From a bacterium (GTDB lineage: Bacteria; Bacillota; Bacilli; Lactobacillales; Streptococcaceae): a stretch of DNA of 32,340 nt. The stretch is from the NCBI GenBank assembly GCA_905221115.1, contig CAJNBX010000017.1:1-32340 (forward strand), given 5' to 3'. Shown here one piece after another: positions 16,173-28,434 of the stretch; positions within the stretch are counted from its first letter, which is position 1, and every line of letters starts with the position of its first letter. Both the position numbers and the translations under genes were made by a program. Under the pieces are notes generated by a model that worked only from the letters and a program-made list of their open reading frames with translations, was not told where the DNA came from and made no database searches.

Positions 16173-16201
16173 TTGACAAATCCAATTTTTAGGACTAAAC
16201 T
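16173..16201 (+). promoter_or_regulatory. ATP synthase operon promoter
   Basis: Consensus -35 TTGACA at 16173-16178, a 17-nt spacer, and TAAACT at 16196-16201, 35 nt before the first start codon. In pneumococcus this operon is acid-induced at transcription; no acid-specific element is evident to me here. Confidence 0.75.
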
Positions 16202-16236
16202 AAGTAAGTAAATTTTAATTAAAAGGAGAATTCGTC

Positions 16237-16437
16237 ATGAATTTAACATTTTTCGGTCTATGTCTTGCCTGTATGGGTGTGTCTCTTGGTGAGGGTATGT
16301 TGATGAATGGTTTGTTGAAATCAGTAGCTCGCCAACCAGATATTATCGCTGAGTTTCGTAGCTTGATGTTTTTAGGGGTTGCCTTTATTGAAGGAACTTT
16401 CTTCGTAACTCTTGTCTTCTCATTTATTATTAAATAA
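16237..16437 (+). CDS. atpE: F-type ATPase c subunit
   Basis: A 66-aa proteolipid of the F0 rotor ring, with two transmembrane helices joined by the polar loop KSVARQPD. The proton-carrying acid is E52 in [10 protein letters not shown], as in other streptococci; E19 in helix 1 is also typical of this group. The residues that mutate in optochin-resistant pneumococci (G14, G18, G20, M23, F45, V48, A49, F50) all have the pneumococcal wild-type identity as I remember it. AAGGAG lies 7 nt before the ATG. It is the first gene of the operon, the usual c-before-a order of streptococci. In streptococci this enzyme mainly pumps protons out at the cost of ATP for pH homeostasis. Some authors name this gene atpC in streptococci. 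Confidence 0.96.
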   Translation: MNLTFFGLCLACMGVSLGEGMLMNGLLKSVARQPDIIAEFRSLMFLGVAFIEGTFFVTLVFSFIIK

Positions 16438-16469
16438 CGAAATATAAATTGGAGAAGGGAGAATGTTAG

Positions 16470-17183
16470 ATGGAAGAAAGTATCAATCCAACCATCAATA
16501 TTGGTCCTGTTACCTTTGATTTAACTTTGACAGCCTTGACTTTGCTGTCTGTGTTTCTGATTTTTGCATTTATCTATTGGGCAAGTCGTAATATGACATT
16601 GAAACCCAAAGGTAAACAAAATGTACTAGAGTATCTCTATGATTTTGTAATTGGATTTACAGAACCTAACCTTGGTTCCCACTACATGAAAGATTACTCA
16701 CTCTTTTACTTATGCTTATTTCTTTTTATGGTCATCGCCAATAATCTTGGTTTGATGGCTAAACTTCAAACAACAGATGGGACAAACCTTTGGACATCGC
16801 CAACTGCAAATCTTTCATTTGACCTTGTCTTGTCTTTCTGTATTATTGTGATGGCGCACATTGAGGGGATTCGTCGTCGTGGGATTAAACAATACCTAAA
16901 AGGTTTTGTAACTCCTGCATTTATGACACCGATGAATCTACTTGAAGAAGTCACGAATTTCCTTTCTCTTGCTTTGCGGATTTTTGGGAATATCTTTGCA
17001 GGTGAAGTAATGACAAGCTTGCTTCTCTTACTTTCACATCAGGCTATTTTTTGGTATCCAATCGCATTTGGGACAAACTTAGTTTGGACTGCATTTTCCG
17101 TGTTCATTTCTTGTGTACAGGCCTATGTCTTTACACTATTATCCTCTATGTACCTAGGAAATAAAATTAATGATGAAGAGTAG
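16470..17183 (+). CDS. atpB: F-type ATPase a subunit
   Basis: A 237-aa F0 stator subunit forming the proton half-channels against the c ring. It is a polytopic protein with five to six hydrophobic helices. The essential arginine is R170 in [17 protein letters not shown], the most conserved stretch of the family. [12 protein letters not shown] (111-122) is another family block. GGAGAAGGGAG lies upstream, with ATG 16470 as start. 32 nt separate it from the c subunit, and 13 nt from the b subunit, within one operon. Confidence 0.96.
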   Translation: MEESINPTINIGPVTFDLTLTALTLLSVFLIFAFIYWASRNMTLKPKGKQNVLEYLYDFVIGFTEPNLGSHYMKDYSLFYLCLFLFMVIANNLGLMAKLQTTDGTNLWTSPTANLSFDLVLSFCIIVMAHIEGIRRRGIKQYLKGFVTPAFMTPMNLLEEVTNFLSLALRIFGNIFAGEVMTSLLLLLSHQAIFWYPIAFGTNLVWTAFSVFISCVQAYVFTLLSSMYLGNKINDEE

Positions 17184-17196
17184 AAAGGAGTAACTG

Positions 17197-17690
17197 ATGC
17201 ACGTAACAGTAGGTGAATTAATTGGTAATTTTATTTTAATCGCTGGCTCTTTTATCCTTTTGCTAGTCTTGATTAAAAAATTTGCATGGTCTAATATTAC
17301 AGGCATTTTCGAAGAAAGAGCTGAAAAAATTGCTTCAGATATTGACAGAGCTGAAGAAGCACGTCAAAAAGCGGAAGTATTGGCTCAAAAACGCGAAGAT
17401 GAATTGGCTGGTAGCCGTAAAGAAGCTAAGACAATCATTGAGAATGCGAAAGAAACAGCTGAGAAAAGTAAGGCTAGTATTTTAGCAGATGCTAAACTAG
17501 AAGCAGGACGCTTAAAAGAAAAAGCAAACCAAGAAATTGCTCAAAACAAAGCTGAAGCTTTACAAAGCGTTAAGGGTGAGGTAGCAGATTTGACAATCAG
17601 CTTGGCTGGTAAAATCATCTCACAAAACCTTGACGGTCATGCCCATAAAGAACTCATTGATCAGTATATCGATCAGTTAGGAGAAGCTTA

Positions 17691-17691
<1 letters not shown>
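17197..17691 (+). CDS. atpF: F-type ATPase b subunit
   Basis: A 164-aa peripheral stalk protein. One N-terminal transmembrane helix (about residues 7-28) is followed by [19 protein letters not shown] and a long, charged, Ala-rich coiled coil to residue ~140, then the delta-binding C-terminus. AAAGGAG precedes the ATG. The stop codon TAA shares its last base with the delta start ATG, so translation of the two is coupled. Confidence 0.96.
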
Positions 17692-19747
<2,056 letters not shown>

Positions 19748-19762
19748 GAATAGAGGTGTCAG

Positions 19763-20641
19763 ATGGCAGTATCTCTAAATGATATTAAAACAAAAATCGC
19801 CTCAACAAAAAATACGAGTCAAATCACTAATGCCATGCAGATGGTATCAGCTGCTAAGCTAGGTCGTTCTGAAGAAGCTGCTCGCAACTTCCAAGTTTAT
19901 GCTCAGAAAGTTCGCAAACTTTTGACAGATATTCTTCATGGTAATGGAGCTGGTGGTTCAACCAATCCGATGTTGATTAGCCGTCCCGTGAAGAAGACAG
20001 GCTATATCGTCATTACTTCAGATCGTGGTTTGGTTGGAGGTTATAATTCTTCTATTCTGAAAGCCGTTATGGAGTTGAAGGAAGAATACCATCCAGACGG
20101 TAAAGGTTTTGAAATGATCTGTATTGGTGGAATGGGAGCTGACTTCTTTAAGGCTCGTGGTATTCAACCACTTTATGAACTACGTGGCTTGGCAGACCAA
20201 CCTAGTTTTGATGAAGTTCGTAAGATTATTTCAAAAACTGTTGAAATGTACCAAAATGAACTCTTTGATGAGCTTTATGTTTGCTACAACCACCATGTCA
20301 ATACGCTAACCAGTCAAATGCGTGTGGAACAAATGCTTCCGATTGTTGACTTGGATCCCAATGAAGCGGATGAAGACTACAGCTTGACTTTTGAATTAGA
20401 GACAGGCCGAGAAGAAATTTTGGAGCAGTTGTTGCCTCAGTTTGCAGAAAGTATGATTTACGGGGCTATTATCGATGCCAAGACAGCTGAAAATGCTGCC
20501 GGTATGACAGCCATGCAAACAGCGACAGATAATGCTAAGAAAGTCATTAATGATTTGACAATTCAGTATAACCGTGCCAGACAGGCGGCGATTACACAAG
20601 AAATTACAGAAATTGTAGCAGGAGCTAGTGCCTTAGAATAG
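19763..20641 (+). CDS. atpG: F-type ATPase gamma subunit
   Basis: A 292-aa central rotor shaft. The N-terminal helix has the classic [25 protein letters not shown] beginning. The conserved [12 protein letters not shown] block follows at ~89-100. The C-terminal helix carries [16 protein letters not shown] and [17 protein letters not shown], which enter the alpha/beta ring. AGAGGTG precedes the ATG. An 85-nt gap with inverted repeats separates it from beta, the longest inside the operon. Confidence 0.97.
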   Translation: MAVSLNDIKTKIASTKNTSQITNAMQMVSAAKLGRSEEAARNFQVYAQKVRKLLTDILHGNGAGGSTNPMLISRPVKKTGYIVITSDRGLVGGYNSSILKAVMELKEEYHPDGKGFEMICIGGMGADFFKARGIQPLYELRGLADQPSFDEVRKIISKTVEMYQNELFDELYVCYNHHVNTLTSQMRVEQMLPIVDLDPNEADEDYSLTFELETGREEILEQLLPQFAESMIYGAIIDAKTAENAAGMTAMQTATDNAKKVINDLTIQYNRARQAAITQEITEIVAGASALE

Positions 20642-20648
20642 GCTCTAG

Positions 20649-20695
20649 TCCAGCTCGTATGAAAATGAACTTAGGACCTAGTTGAGCTAGGAACC
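20649..20695 (+). other. Hairpin region between atpG and atpD
   Basis: CCTAG (20677-20681) pairs with CTAGG (20687-20691), extendable with GG/CC across small bulges. TCCAGCTC (20649-20656) can instead pair with GAGCTAGGA (20685-20693) with one bulge, so two mutually exclusive folds are possible. No T-run follows, so it is not an intrinsic terminator. A role in mRNA stability or relative expression is speculative. Confidence 0.4.
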
Positions 20696-20717
20696 GACAG
20701 TATCTTATATAGAATAG

Positions 20718-22133
<1,416 letters not shown>

Positions 22134-22143
22134 GAGGTGATCT

Positions 22144-22563
22144 ATGGCTCAGTTAACTGTCCAGATCGTGACACCAGATGGTCTCGTCTATGATCACCAT
22201 GCCAGCTATGTATCGGTTCGAACTCTGGATGGTGAGATGGGGATCTTGCCACGACATGAAAATATGATTGCGGTTTTAGCAGTTGATGAAGTAAAGGTAA
22301 AACGTATTGATGATGAAGATCACGTGAACTGGATTGCAGTAAACGGAGGCATTATTGAAATTGCCAATAATACCATCACAATCGTTGCGGATTCTGCAGA
22401 ACGTGCTCGTGATATCGATATCAGTCGTGCAGAACGTGCCAAGCTTCGAGCAGAGCGTGAAATTGAAGAAGCACAAGACAAAAACTTGATTGATCAAGAA
22501 CGTCGTGCGAAGATTGCACTGCAACGTGCCATTAACCGTATTAATGTCGGAAAAAGACTATAA
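22144..22563 (+). CDS. atpC: F-type ATPase epsilon subunit
   Basis: A 139-aa regulatory subunit of the F1 rotor. The N-terminal beta-sandwich ([19 protein letters not shown], then [16 protein letters not shown]) is typical, and the C-terminal Ala/Arg/Glu-rich helical hairpin (~90-139) is the part that can inhibit ATP hydrolysis. AAGAGGTG lies upstream. It is the last gene of the operon and stops just before a strong terminator. Confidence 0.96.
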   Translation: MAQLTVQIVTPDGLVYDHHASYVSVRTLDGEMGILPRHENMIAVLAVDEVKVKRIDDEDHVNWIAVNGGIIEIANNTITIVADSAERARDIDISRAERAKLRAEREIEEAQDKNLIDQERRAKIALQRAINRINVGKRL

Positions 22564-22564
22564 G

Positions 22565-22601
22565 AAAAAAATGAACTTGAAAATTCCAAGTTCATTTTTT
22601 A
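22565..22601. terminator. Bidirectional terminator of the atp operon and the lactonase gene
   Basis: ATGAACTTG (22571-22579) pairs perfectly with CAAGTTCAT (22587-22595), and the flanking A-run and T-run extend the stem. The symmetric A/T flanks let it work for both convergent units. Confidence 0.85.
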
Positions 22602-22608
22602 TGTTTTC

Positions 22609-23622
22609 TTAAGGGGCAAAACTGATGCAGACCGCTTCTGGAACATGGAAGTCGTTGGAAAGTTCGGCTAGACGACCAGTTTCAGGATTGCGTTTAAAGA
22701 CGGTTGCATTGTCAGAGTCTTGATGGACAGCAATGACAAATTCTTGGTCTGGTGTCAAATCAAAATCACGTGGAGTCTGACCATGTGTCGGAACGATTTC
22801 TAACAACTCTAAGCTACCGTCCGCAAGGATTGTATATACTGCGATAGAATCATGGCCACGGTTAGAAGCGTAGAGGTATTTACCGTCTTTAGAGAGACGA
22901 ATAGCAGCAGTACCATTAAAACCTTCGTAACCTTCTGGTAGAGTTGAAATAACTTGCATGCGTTCAAATTCGCCAACACCATCGTAGATTAGAACTTCAA
23001 TAGTGCTATTGAGTTCACAAATGAGATAAGCGATTTTATAGTGGTTATGGAAAACGATATGACGAGAACCACCTCCAGGAATACTATTGTAGGTATAGAG
23101 CTTAGATAATTTCCCTTCTTGATCAAGGTCATAAGTGACGACTTGGTCGGTACCCAAATCACAGGTCACTAGATAGTGGTCGGGTGTTAAATCTGTAAAG
23201 TGAACGTGGGGAGAAGCTTGATTTTCATGTGGACCTTGGCCACTGTGTTGATCCACATCACTAAGTAGAAGACTACCATCTTCCTGACGTTTATAAACAA
23301 GTACCTGTCCCTTGTGGTAGTTGGCTGCATAGACCAAATCACGCTTTTCATCAACGGCAACATAACAGTGGGGAGCTCCTTCTTCAACGACATGATTTAA
23401 TAAAGTCCCGTCAGTTTGATAGGCTACAATTCCTCCCTTATCGTCTTGACTACCAACAGTGTATAAATGTTGGCGCTGGTCAAAGGCAAGGTAGGTTGGG
23501 CTTGGTTCAGCTGCAAAAAGTTCTAGATTTGAAAGCTGACCAGTTTCTGTATCAAAGTCTGCCTTGTAAATCCCTTGAGAAGTACGACGTGTATAAGTTC
23601 CAAAATAAACAGTTTCTTTCAT
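22609..23622 (-). CDS. Lactonase family protein (beta-propeller, 6-phosphogluconolactonase-like)
   Basis: A 337-aa seven-bladed beta-propeller of the Lactonase family (PF10282; E. coli YbhE/Pgl type), which hydrolyses 6-phosphogluconolactone in the oxidative pentose phosphate pathway. Family blocks include YFGTYTRRTSQGIY at the N-terminus, PHCYVAVDEKRDLVYAANY, SPHVHFTDLTPD with conserved histidines, PGGGSRHIVFH, and KYLYASNRGHDSIAVY. No signal peptide is present, so it is cytoplasmic. Substrate assignment within this family is often uncertain. It diverges from the oligopeptide-binding protein gene and converges on the atp operon. Confidence 0.85.
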   Translation of the reverse strand: MKETVYFGTYTRRTSQGIYKADFDTETGQLSNLELFAAEPSPTYLAFDQRQHLYTVGSQDDKGGIVAYQTDGTLLNHVVEEGAPHCYVAVDEKRDLVYAANYHKGQVLVYKRQEDGSLLLSDVDQHSGQGPHENQASPHVHFTDLTPDHYLVTCDLGTDQVVTYDLDQEGKLSKLYTYNSIPGGGSRHIVFHNHYKIAYLICELNSTIEVLIYDGVGEFERMQVISTLPEGYEGFNGTAAIRLSKDGKYLYASNRGHDSIAVYTILADGSLELLEIVPTHGQTPRDFDLTPDQEFVIAVHQDSDNATVFKRNPETGRLAELSNDFHVPEAVCISFAP

Positions 23623-23650
23623 AACTTTACCTCTATATAAAGATAAGACT

Positions 23651-23656
23651 ATTATA
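23651..23656 (-). promoter_or_regulatory. -10 box of the lactonase promoter
   Basis: The minus strand reads TGTGATATAAT here, giving a consensus TATAAT 28 nt before the start codon. No convincing -35 hexamer is seen at the right distance. Confidence 0.45.
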
Positions 23657-23732
23657 TCACAAAAATGGAGTTGAAGCAGTACTTAGCAGGTACAAACAAA
23701 CTATAAAGTATAATAATATTTTATTTTTATTG

Positions 23733-23760
23733 TTGATTTCCTTTTGAAAATTGCTATAAT
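23733..23760 (+). promoter_or_regulatory. Promoter of the oligopeptide-binding lipoprotein gene
   Basis: TTGATT at 23733-23738, a 16-nt spacer, and TATAAT at 23755-23760 preceded by TGC (extended -10). It lies 31 nt before the ATG, so this gene has a strong promoter of its own. Confidence 0.7.
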
Positions 23761-23791
23761 AAATCTATCAAATTATCAAAGGAGTTTGACT

Positions 23792-25774
23792 ATGAAAAAT
23801 CGAGTTTTTTTAGCGACTGGAATTGCAGTTTTGTCTACTGCCGTTCTAGCAGCGTGTTCATCTGGTAATGGTAATAAGGATGCTACTAAGCCAGTGACTT
23901 ATGCTTATGTGTTTACATCAGATCCTGTTACTTTGGATTATACAGTTTCTGGGAATGTCAGCACTAAACAGATTACAGGTAATGTTATTGACGGATTACT
24001 AGAAAATGATCAATATGGAAATCTAGTTCCATCGGTTGCAGAAGATTGGACTGTTTCTAAAGATGGTTTAACCTATACCTATAAAATCCGGCAGGGAGTT
24101 AAGTGGTATACCAATGAGGGTGAAGAGTACGGTGAAGTCAAGGCTCAGGACTTTGTAACTGGTCTGAAGCATGCAGCAGATAAGAAATCACAGGCCCTCT
24201 ATTTGGTACAGGATTCTATCAAAGGATTGGATGACTATGTAAATGGGAAAACAATAGATTTCTCAACAGTAGGTGTGAAAGCAACAGATGATTATACTGT
24301 TGTTTATACTTTGAATCATCCAGAATCTTTTTGGAATTCTAAGACAACGATGGGAGTTCTAGCTCCAGTAAGCGGAGATTTTTTGGCTTCTAAAGGAGAT
24401 GATTTCGGTAAAGCTACTGATGTAACGAGCATTCTCTACAATGGGGCTTTCCTTCTTAAGGGACTTACCTCTAAATCTTCTATCGAAATGACTAAAAACC
24501 AAAATTATTGGGATAAGCAGAATGTCTTTATTGATGATATCAAGTTATCCTTCTTTGATGGTCAAGATGCAGACTCCCTAGGACGAGGTTTTGATGAGGG
24601 ACATTATCCAGCAGCTCCACTCTTTAAAAACTCTGCTAACTATGAACGTCTAAAAGAAAAGTACAAGGATAATATTGTATATGGTCAACAAAGAGGTGGC
24701 GTCTTCTATATGTCTACTAATATTGATCGTGTGTCATACAATCATACTGCTAAAACAAGTGATGTAGAAAAATCATCTACTAAAAAAGCTTTGTTAAATA
24801 AAGAATTCCGTCAAGCTTTGGCTTTTGCGGCAGATCGTAAAGCAGCTGTTTCTCAGGTGTTTGGAGATGAAGTAGCGCCTCGTAAACTACGTACAAGTTT
24901 CACTCCTCCAACATTTGTACAAGTTGGAGACCAATCGTTTGGTCAAGTAACTAAGACAGAATTAGATAAGTTGGATAGTGTTTGGAAAGATGTCAGTCTT
25001 GATGATGCCCAAGATTCACTTCATAATGTAGACAAGGCTAAGACTAAGTTTGAATCTGCTAAGAAAACTCTTCAAGCTGATGGAGTACAGTTTCCGATTC
25101 ATTTAGATCTTCCAGTTTCATCTACTCAGACAGATTTTATTCATCAAGCTCAGTCTTATAAACAATCCATTGAAGAAGCCTTGGGCTCTGAAAATGTAGT
25201 TGTTGACATTCAACAGGTTTCTGATGATGAATTGGGAAACATGACTGTTCTAGCAACATCAAATAATAATGTTGATTGGGACATTAATGTTAATAGTGGT
25301 TGGAGTCCGGATTATGCAGATCCATCAACTTATCTAGATGTATTTGATCCAACTTCAGGTCCAAGTCTCCTCGGCTCTCTTGGTGTAGCACCAGGAACAG
25401 ACAATCAAGCCATTAAAACAGTTGGATTGGATAAGTACAAAGGATTGATTGATGATGCAAATAGTGAGAAAACAGATCTTCAAAAACGTTATTCCAAATA
25501 TGCTAAGGCGCAAGCTTGGTTAACAGATAGTGCTCTAGTTATTCCTGTACACTCAGACGGTGCCCAAATGTTAGTAACGAAGAAAGTATTAGGTAGTGGT
25601 GCTGATGGTTGGGTTGGTGACAAAACAGGAGAAAACAGTTATAAATATCTGAAAATCCAAGATAAGATTGTCACTTCTAAAGAAATGGATGAGTTCCGCA
25701 AGAAATTTGCTGATGAAAAAGCCAAATCAAACGCAGATTATCAGAAGAACTTAGACCGTCATATTCAAGACTAA
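23792..25774 (+). CDS. Orphan Ami/Ali-type oligopeptide-binding lipoprotein
   Basis: A 660-aa solute-binding protein of the SBP_bac_5 family. The lipoprotein signal ends in the lipobox LAAC with C22 as the lipidated residue, so it sits on the outer face of the membrane. Family blocks include TADEWTVSKDGLTYTYKI-like DWTVSKDGLTYTYKIRQG, AQDFVTGLKHAADKKS, YNGAFLLKGLTSKSS and DWDINVNSGWSPDYADPSTYLD. It resembles AmiA, AliA and AliB but seems a separate paralogue as I recall those sequences, so I give no symbol. No permease or ATPase genes flank it; it probably feeds the AmiCDEF transporter encoded elsewhere. AAAGGAG at 23778-23784 supports ATG 23792 over an upstream in-frame start at 23744, which lies inside the promoter. 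Confidence 0.92.
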   Translation: MKNRVFLATGIAVLSTAVLAACSSGNGNKDATKPVTYAYVFTSDPVTLDYTVSGNVSTKQITGNVIDGLLENDQYGNLVPSVAEDWTVSKDGLTYTYKIRQGVKWYTNEGEEYGEVKAQDFVTGLKHAADKKSQALYLVQDSIKGLDDYVNGKTIDFSTVGVKATDDYTVVYTLNHPESFWNSKTTMGVLAPVSGDFLASKGDDFGKATDVTSILYNGAFLLKGLTSKSSIEMTKNQNYWDKQNVFIDDIKLSFFDGQDADSLGRGFDEGHYPAAPLFKNSANYERLKEKYKDNIVYGQQRGGVFYMSTNIDRVSYNHTAKTSDVEKSSTKKALLNKEFRQALAFAADRKAAVSQVFGDEVAPRKLRTSFTPPTFVQVGDQSFGQVTKTELDKLDSVWKDVSLDDAQDSLHNVDKAKTKFESAKKTLQADGVQFPIHLDLPVSSTQTDFIHQAQSYKQSIEEALGSENVVVDIQQVSDDELGNMTVLATSNNNVDWDINVNSGWSPDYADPSTYLDVFDPTSGPSLLGSLGVAPGTDNQAIKTVGLDKYKGLIDDANSEKTDLQKRYSKYAKAQAWLTDSALVIPVHSDGAQMLVTKKVLGSGADGWVGDKTGENSYKYLKIQDKIVTSKEMDEFRKKFADEKAKSNADYQKNLDRHIQD

Positions 25775-25777
25775 TCG

Positions 25778-25803
25778 AATCTCCTCTTTTGAGGGGATTT
25801 TTT
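25778..25803 (+). terminator. Terminator of the oligopeptide-binding protein gene
   Basis: AATCTCCTC (25778-25786) pairs with GAGGGGATT (25791-25799), one G-U pair, a 4-nt T loop and a T-run. Confidence 0.85.
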
Positions 25804-25859
25804 ATGTCGCTGTCTCCATGTAAGCACTTTAAAAAAGAGTTATTTTGGCCTAAAAATGG

Positions 25860-25865
25860 TATAAT
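25860..25865 (+). promoter_or_regulatory. Extended -10 promoter of the AI-2E permease operon
   Basis: TGGTATAAT gives an extended -10 with consensus TATAAT 26 nt before the start codon; no good -35 is needed or seen. Confidence 0.55.
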
Positions 25866-25891
25866 GAGAGAATGACAGAAAGGAATTATAT

Positions 25892-27058
25892 ATGGAACAA
25901 AAAGAGAAACATTTTAGCCTATCTTGGTTTTTCAAGTGGTTTTTGGATAACAAGGCCATTACGGTATTTTTGGTAACCTTATTATTGGGACTCAATCTTT
26001 TTATTTTAAGTAAGATTAGTTTTCTATTTTCACCTGTTTTGGACTTTTTGGCAGTTGTGATGTTACCAGTCATTCTGTCTGGTCTGCTATATTATTTGTT
26101 GAATCCTATTGTTGATTGGATGGAGAAGCATAAGGTGAATCGTGTTATAGCTATCACTATTGTCTTTGTCATCATCGCTCTCTTTATCATTTGGGGCTTG
26201 GCAGTAGCTATTCCAAATCTGCAACGTCAGATCTTAACATTTGCAAGAAATGTACCAATCTACCTAGAAGATGCTGATCGGGTTATTGATGATTTGGTAA
26301 CCAAGCGTTTACCAGATGATTTCAGGCCTCAGTTAGAACAAGTTTTGACAAACTTCTCAAGCCAGGCTACAGTTTGGGCAAGCAAGGTTTCTTCTCAGGC
26401 AGTCAACTGGGTGAGTGCCTTTATTAGCGGGGCATCTCAAGTGATTGTTGCCTTGATTATCGTTCCTTTCATGCTCTTTTATCTCTTGCGTGATGGGAAA
26501 GGCTTGCGTCACTATTTGACCCAATTCATGCCAACGAAATTGAAAGAACCTGTTGGACAAGTTTTATCAGATGTGAATCAGCAGTTGTCAAACTATGTTC
26601 GAGGACAAGTAACAGTGGCTATTATTGTTGCGGTAATGTTTATCATCTTCTTCAAGATTATCGGTCTACGTTATGCAGTTACGCTGGGTGTTACTGCTGG
26701 TATTTTAAATCTGGTTCCTTATCTGGGTAGCTTCCTAGCCATGCTTCCTGCCCTAGTATTGGGCTTGATTGCTGGGCCAGTCATGCTTTTAAAAGTGGTA
26801 ATTGTCTTTATCGTAGAACAAACTATTGAAGGCCGTTTTGTCTCTCCATTGATTTTGGGAAGTCAATTAAATATCCATCCCATTAATGTTCTCTTTGTCT
26901 TGTTAACTTCAGGATCTATGTTTGGTATTTGGGGAGTTTTACTCGGTATTCCAGTTTATGCTTCTGCTAAGGTTGTCATTTCGGCGATTTTTGAATGGTA
27001 TAAGGTAGTTAGTGGCCTATATGAACTAGAGGGAGAGGAAGTCAAGAGTGAACAATAG
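25892..27058 (+). CDS. AI-2E family transporter (YdiK/PerM/YhhT-type permease)
   Basis: A 388-aa polytopic membrane protein of the AI-2E_transport family (PF01594). It has two N-terminal hydrophobic helices (~23-75), a third at ~82-108, a soluble segment (~110-180), then a cluster of helices ~180-370. FMLFYLLRDG and NLVPYLGSFLAMLPAL are typical family blocks. Members have been linked to autoinducer-2 export, sodium/proton exchange or unknown cargo; substrate here is open. AAAGGAATTATAT ATG gives the start. Its 3' end overlaps the TPR gene by 11 nt, so the two are one transcription unit. Confidence 0.88.
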   Translation: MEQKEKHFSLSWFFKWFLDNKAITVFLVTLLLGLNLFILSKISFLFSPVLDFLAVVMLPVILSGLLYYLLNPIVDWMEKHKVNRVIAITIVFVIIALFIIWGLAVAIPNLQRQILTFARNVPIYLEDADRVIDDLVTKRLPDDFRPQLEQVLTNFSSQATVWASKVSSQAVNWVSAFISGASQVIVALIIVPFMLFYLLRDGKGLRHYLTQFMPTKLKEPVGQVLSDVNQQLSNYVRGQVTVAIIVAVMFIIFFKIIGLRYAVTLGVTAGILNLVPYLGSFLAMLPALVLGLIAGPVMLLKVVIVFIVEQTIEGRFVSPLILGSQLNIHPINVLFVLLTSGSMFGIWGVLLGIPVYASAKVVISAIFEWYKVVSGLYELEGEEVKSEQ

Positions 27059-28277
27059 TCAACAGATGTTACAGGCTTTGGAGGAACAAGATTTAACCAA
27101 GGCTGAGCATTATTTCGTCAAAGCTTTAGAAAATGATCCAAGTGACCTTCTTTATGAGTTAGCTACCTATCTAGAAGGAATTGGTTTCTATCCTCAGGCT
27201 AAGGAAATTTACCTGAAAATTGTAGAGGATTTCCCAGAGGTTCATCTTAATCTAGCAGCAATTGCTAGCGAGGATGGCCAAATCGAAGAAGCCTTTACTT
27301 ATCTAGAGGAAATCCAAGCTGACAGTGACTGGTATGTTTCGGCTTTGGCTCTGAAGGCAGACCTTTATCAGCTGGAAGGTTTGACAGATGTGGCGCGTGA
27401 GAAATTGCTGGAGGCATTGACTTACTCAGAAGATCCTCTCTTGATATTGGGATTAGCAGAGTTGGATAGTGAGTTGGAAAATTACCAAGAGGCCATTCAA
27501 GGATATGCCCAGTTAGATAATCGGTCGATTTATGAGCAGACAGGGATTTCCACCTATCAACGAATTGGTTTTTCCTATGCCCAGTTAGGGAAATTTGAAA
27601 CGGCCACAGAGTTCTTAGAAAAAGCCCTGGAGTTAGAATATGATGACCTAACAGCTTTTGAGTTAGCCAGTCTTTACTTTGATCAAGAAGAATACCAAAA
27701 AGCTGTCCTCTACTTTAAGCAGCTTGATACCATTTCTCCTGACTTTGAAGGCTATGAGTATGGTTATAGTCAGGCCTTACATAAGGAACATCAAGTTCAA
27801 GAAGCCCTGCGAATTGCTAAGCAAGGCTTGGAGAAAAATCCTTTTGAAACAAGACTCTTGTTAGTAGCTTCACAATTTTCCTATGAATTGCATGATGCTA
27901 GTGGAGCAGAGAACTACCTCCTTACTGCTAAAGAAGATGCTGAGGATACGGAAGAAATCTTACTCCGTCTAGCAACTATTTATCTGGAGCAGGAGCGTTA
28001 TGAAGACATTCTAGACTTGCAAAGTGAGGAGCCAGAAAATCTCTTGACCAAGTGGATGATTGCTCGTTCCTATCAAGAAATGGACGATTTGGATATTGCC
28101 TATGGGCTTTACCAAGAGTTGGCAGGAGATTTAAAGGACAATCCAGAGTTTCTGGAACACTATATCTATCTCTTACGTGAATTGGGCTACTTTGAGGAAG
28201 CAAAAGTCAATGCACAAGCTTACTTAAAATTAGTTCCAGATGATGTTCAAATGCAAGAATTGTATGAGACATTGTAA
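27048..28277 (+). CDS. Tetratricopeptide repeat protein
   Basis: A 409-aa acidic, soluble protein made almost wholly of TPR-like helical pairs. Recurring patterns of the type Y-x2-A-L-x6-P and G-x3-A-x2-Y are seen at about residues 17-50, 85-115, 152-185 and 186-220. No signal peptide is found. The start is GTG at 27048, inside the last codons of the permease gene, after GAGAGGAA at a good distance; no ATG opens this frame nearby. TPR proteins are scaffolds, and the coupling to the AI-2E permease is conserved in streptococci as far as I recall. No specific partner can be named. Confidence 0.88.
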   Translation: MNNSQQMLQALEEQDLTKAEHYFVKALENDPSDLLYELATYLEGIGFYPQAKEIYLKIVEDFPEVHLNLAAIASEDGQIEEAFTYLEEIQADSDWYVSALALKADLYQLEGLTDVAREKLLEALTYSEDPLLILGLAELDSELENYQEAIQGYAQLDNRSIYEQTGISTYQRIGFSYAQLGKFETATEFLEKALELEYDDLTAFELASLYFDQEEYQKAVLYFKQLDTISPDFEGYEYGYSQALHKEHQVQEALRIAKQGLEKNPFETRLLLVASQFSYELHDASGAENYLLTAKEDAEDTEEILLRLATIYLEQERYEDILDLQSEEPENLLTKWMIARSYQEMDDLDIAYGLYQELAGDLKDNPEFLEHYIYLLRELGYFEEAKVNAQAYLKLVPDDVQMQELYETL

Positions 28278-28294
28278 GAATCCAGTAGTTACAG

Positions 28295-28336
28295 AAAACT
28301 GCAAGTTATTACTAGAGGGTAACTGCGGTTTTTTGT
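28295..28336 (+). terminator. Terminator of the permease-TPR operon
   Basis: AAAACTGCA-GTTA (28295-28308, one bulged A) pairs with TAACTGCGGTTTT (28320-28332), followed by more T. Confidence 0.75.
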
Positions 28337-28370
28337 TTTAAAAAGGACAATTTTCAACTAATATATTCTC

Positions 28371-28400
28371 TTGAAAAAAAGTTTCAACTAGGATTATAAT
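28371..28400 (+). promoter_or_regulatory. Promoter of the MgtC-family gene
   Basis: TTGAAA at 28371-28376, an 18-nt spacer, and consensus TATAAT at 28395-28400. TTTCAACTA is repeated at 28352-28360 and 28382-28390, 30 bp apart, with the second copy in the spacer, suggesting an operator pair. Confidence 0.6.
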
Positions 28401-28434
28401 ATAAGATTATGAGTGATAGAGGAGGGAATAATGC

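Larger units (their letters stand above)
15923..16236 (+). other. 314-bp spacer before the ATP synthase operon
   Basis: Contains the U32-gene terminator at 16014-16039, an isolated TATAAT at 16105-16110 without a good -35 box, a cre-like site at 16145-16158 and the main atp promoter at 16173-16201. No ORF or RNA gene is recognised. Confidence 0.6.
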
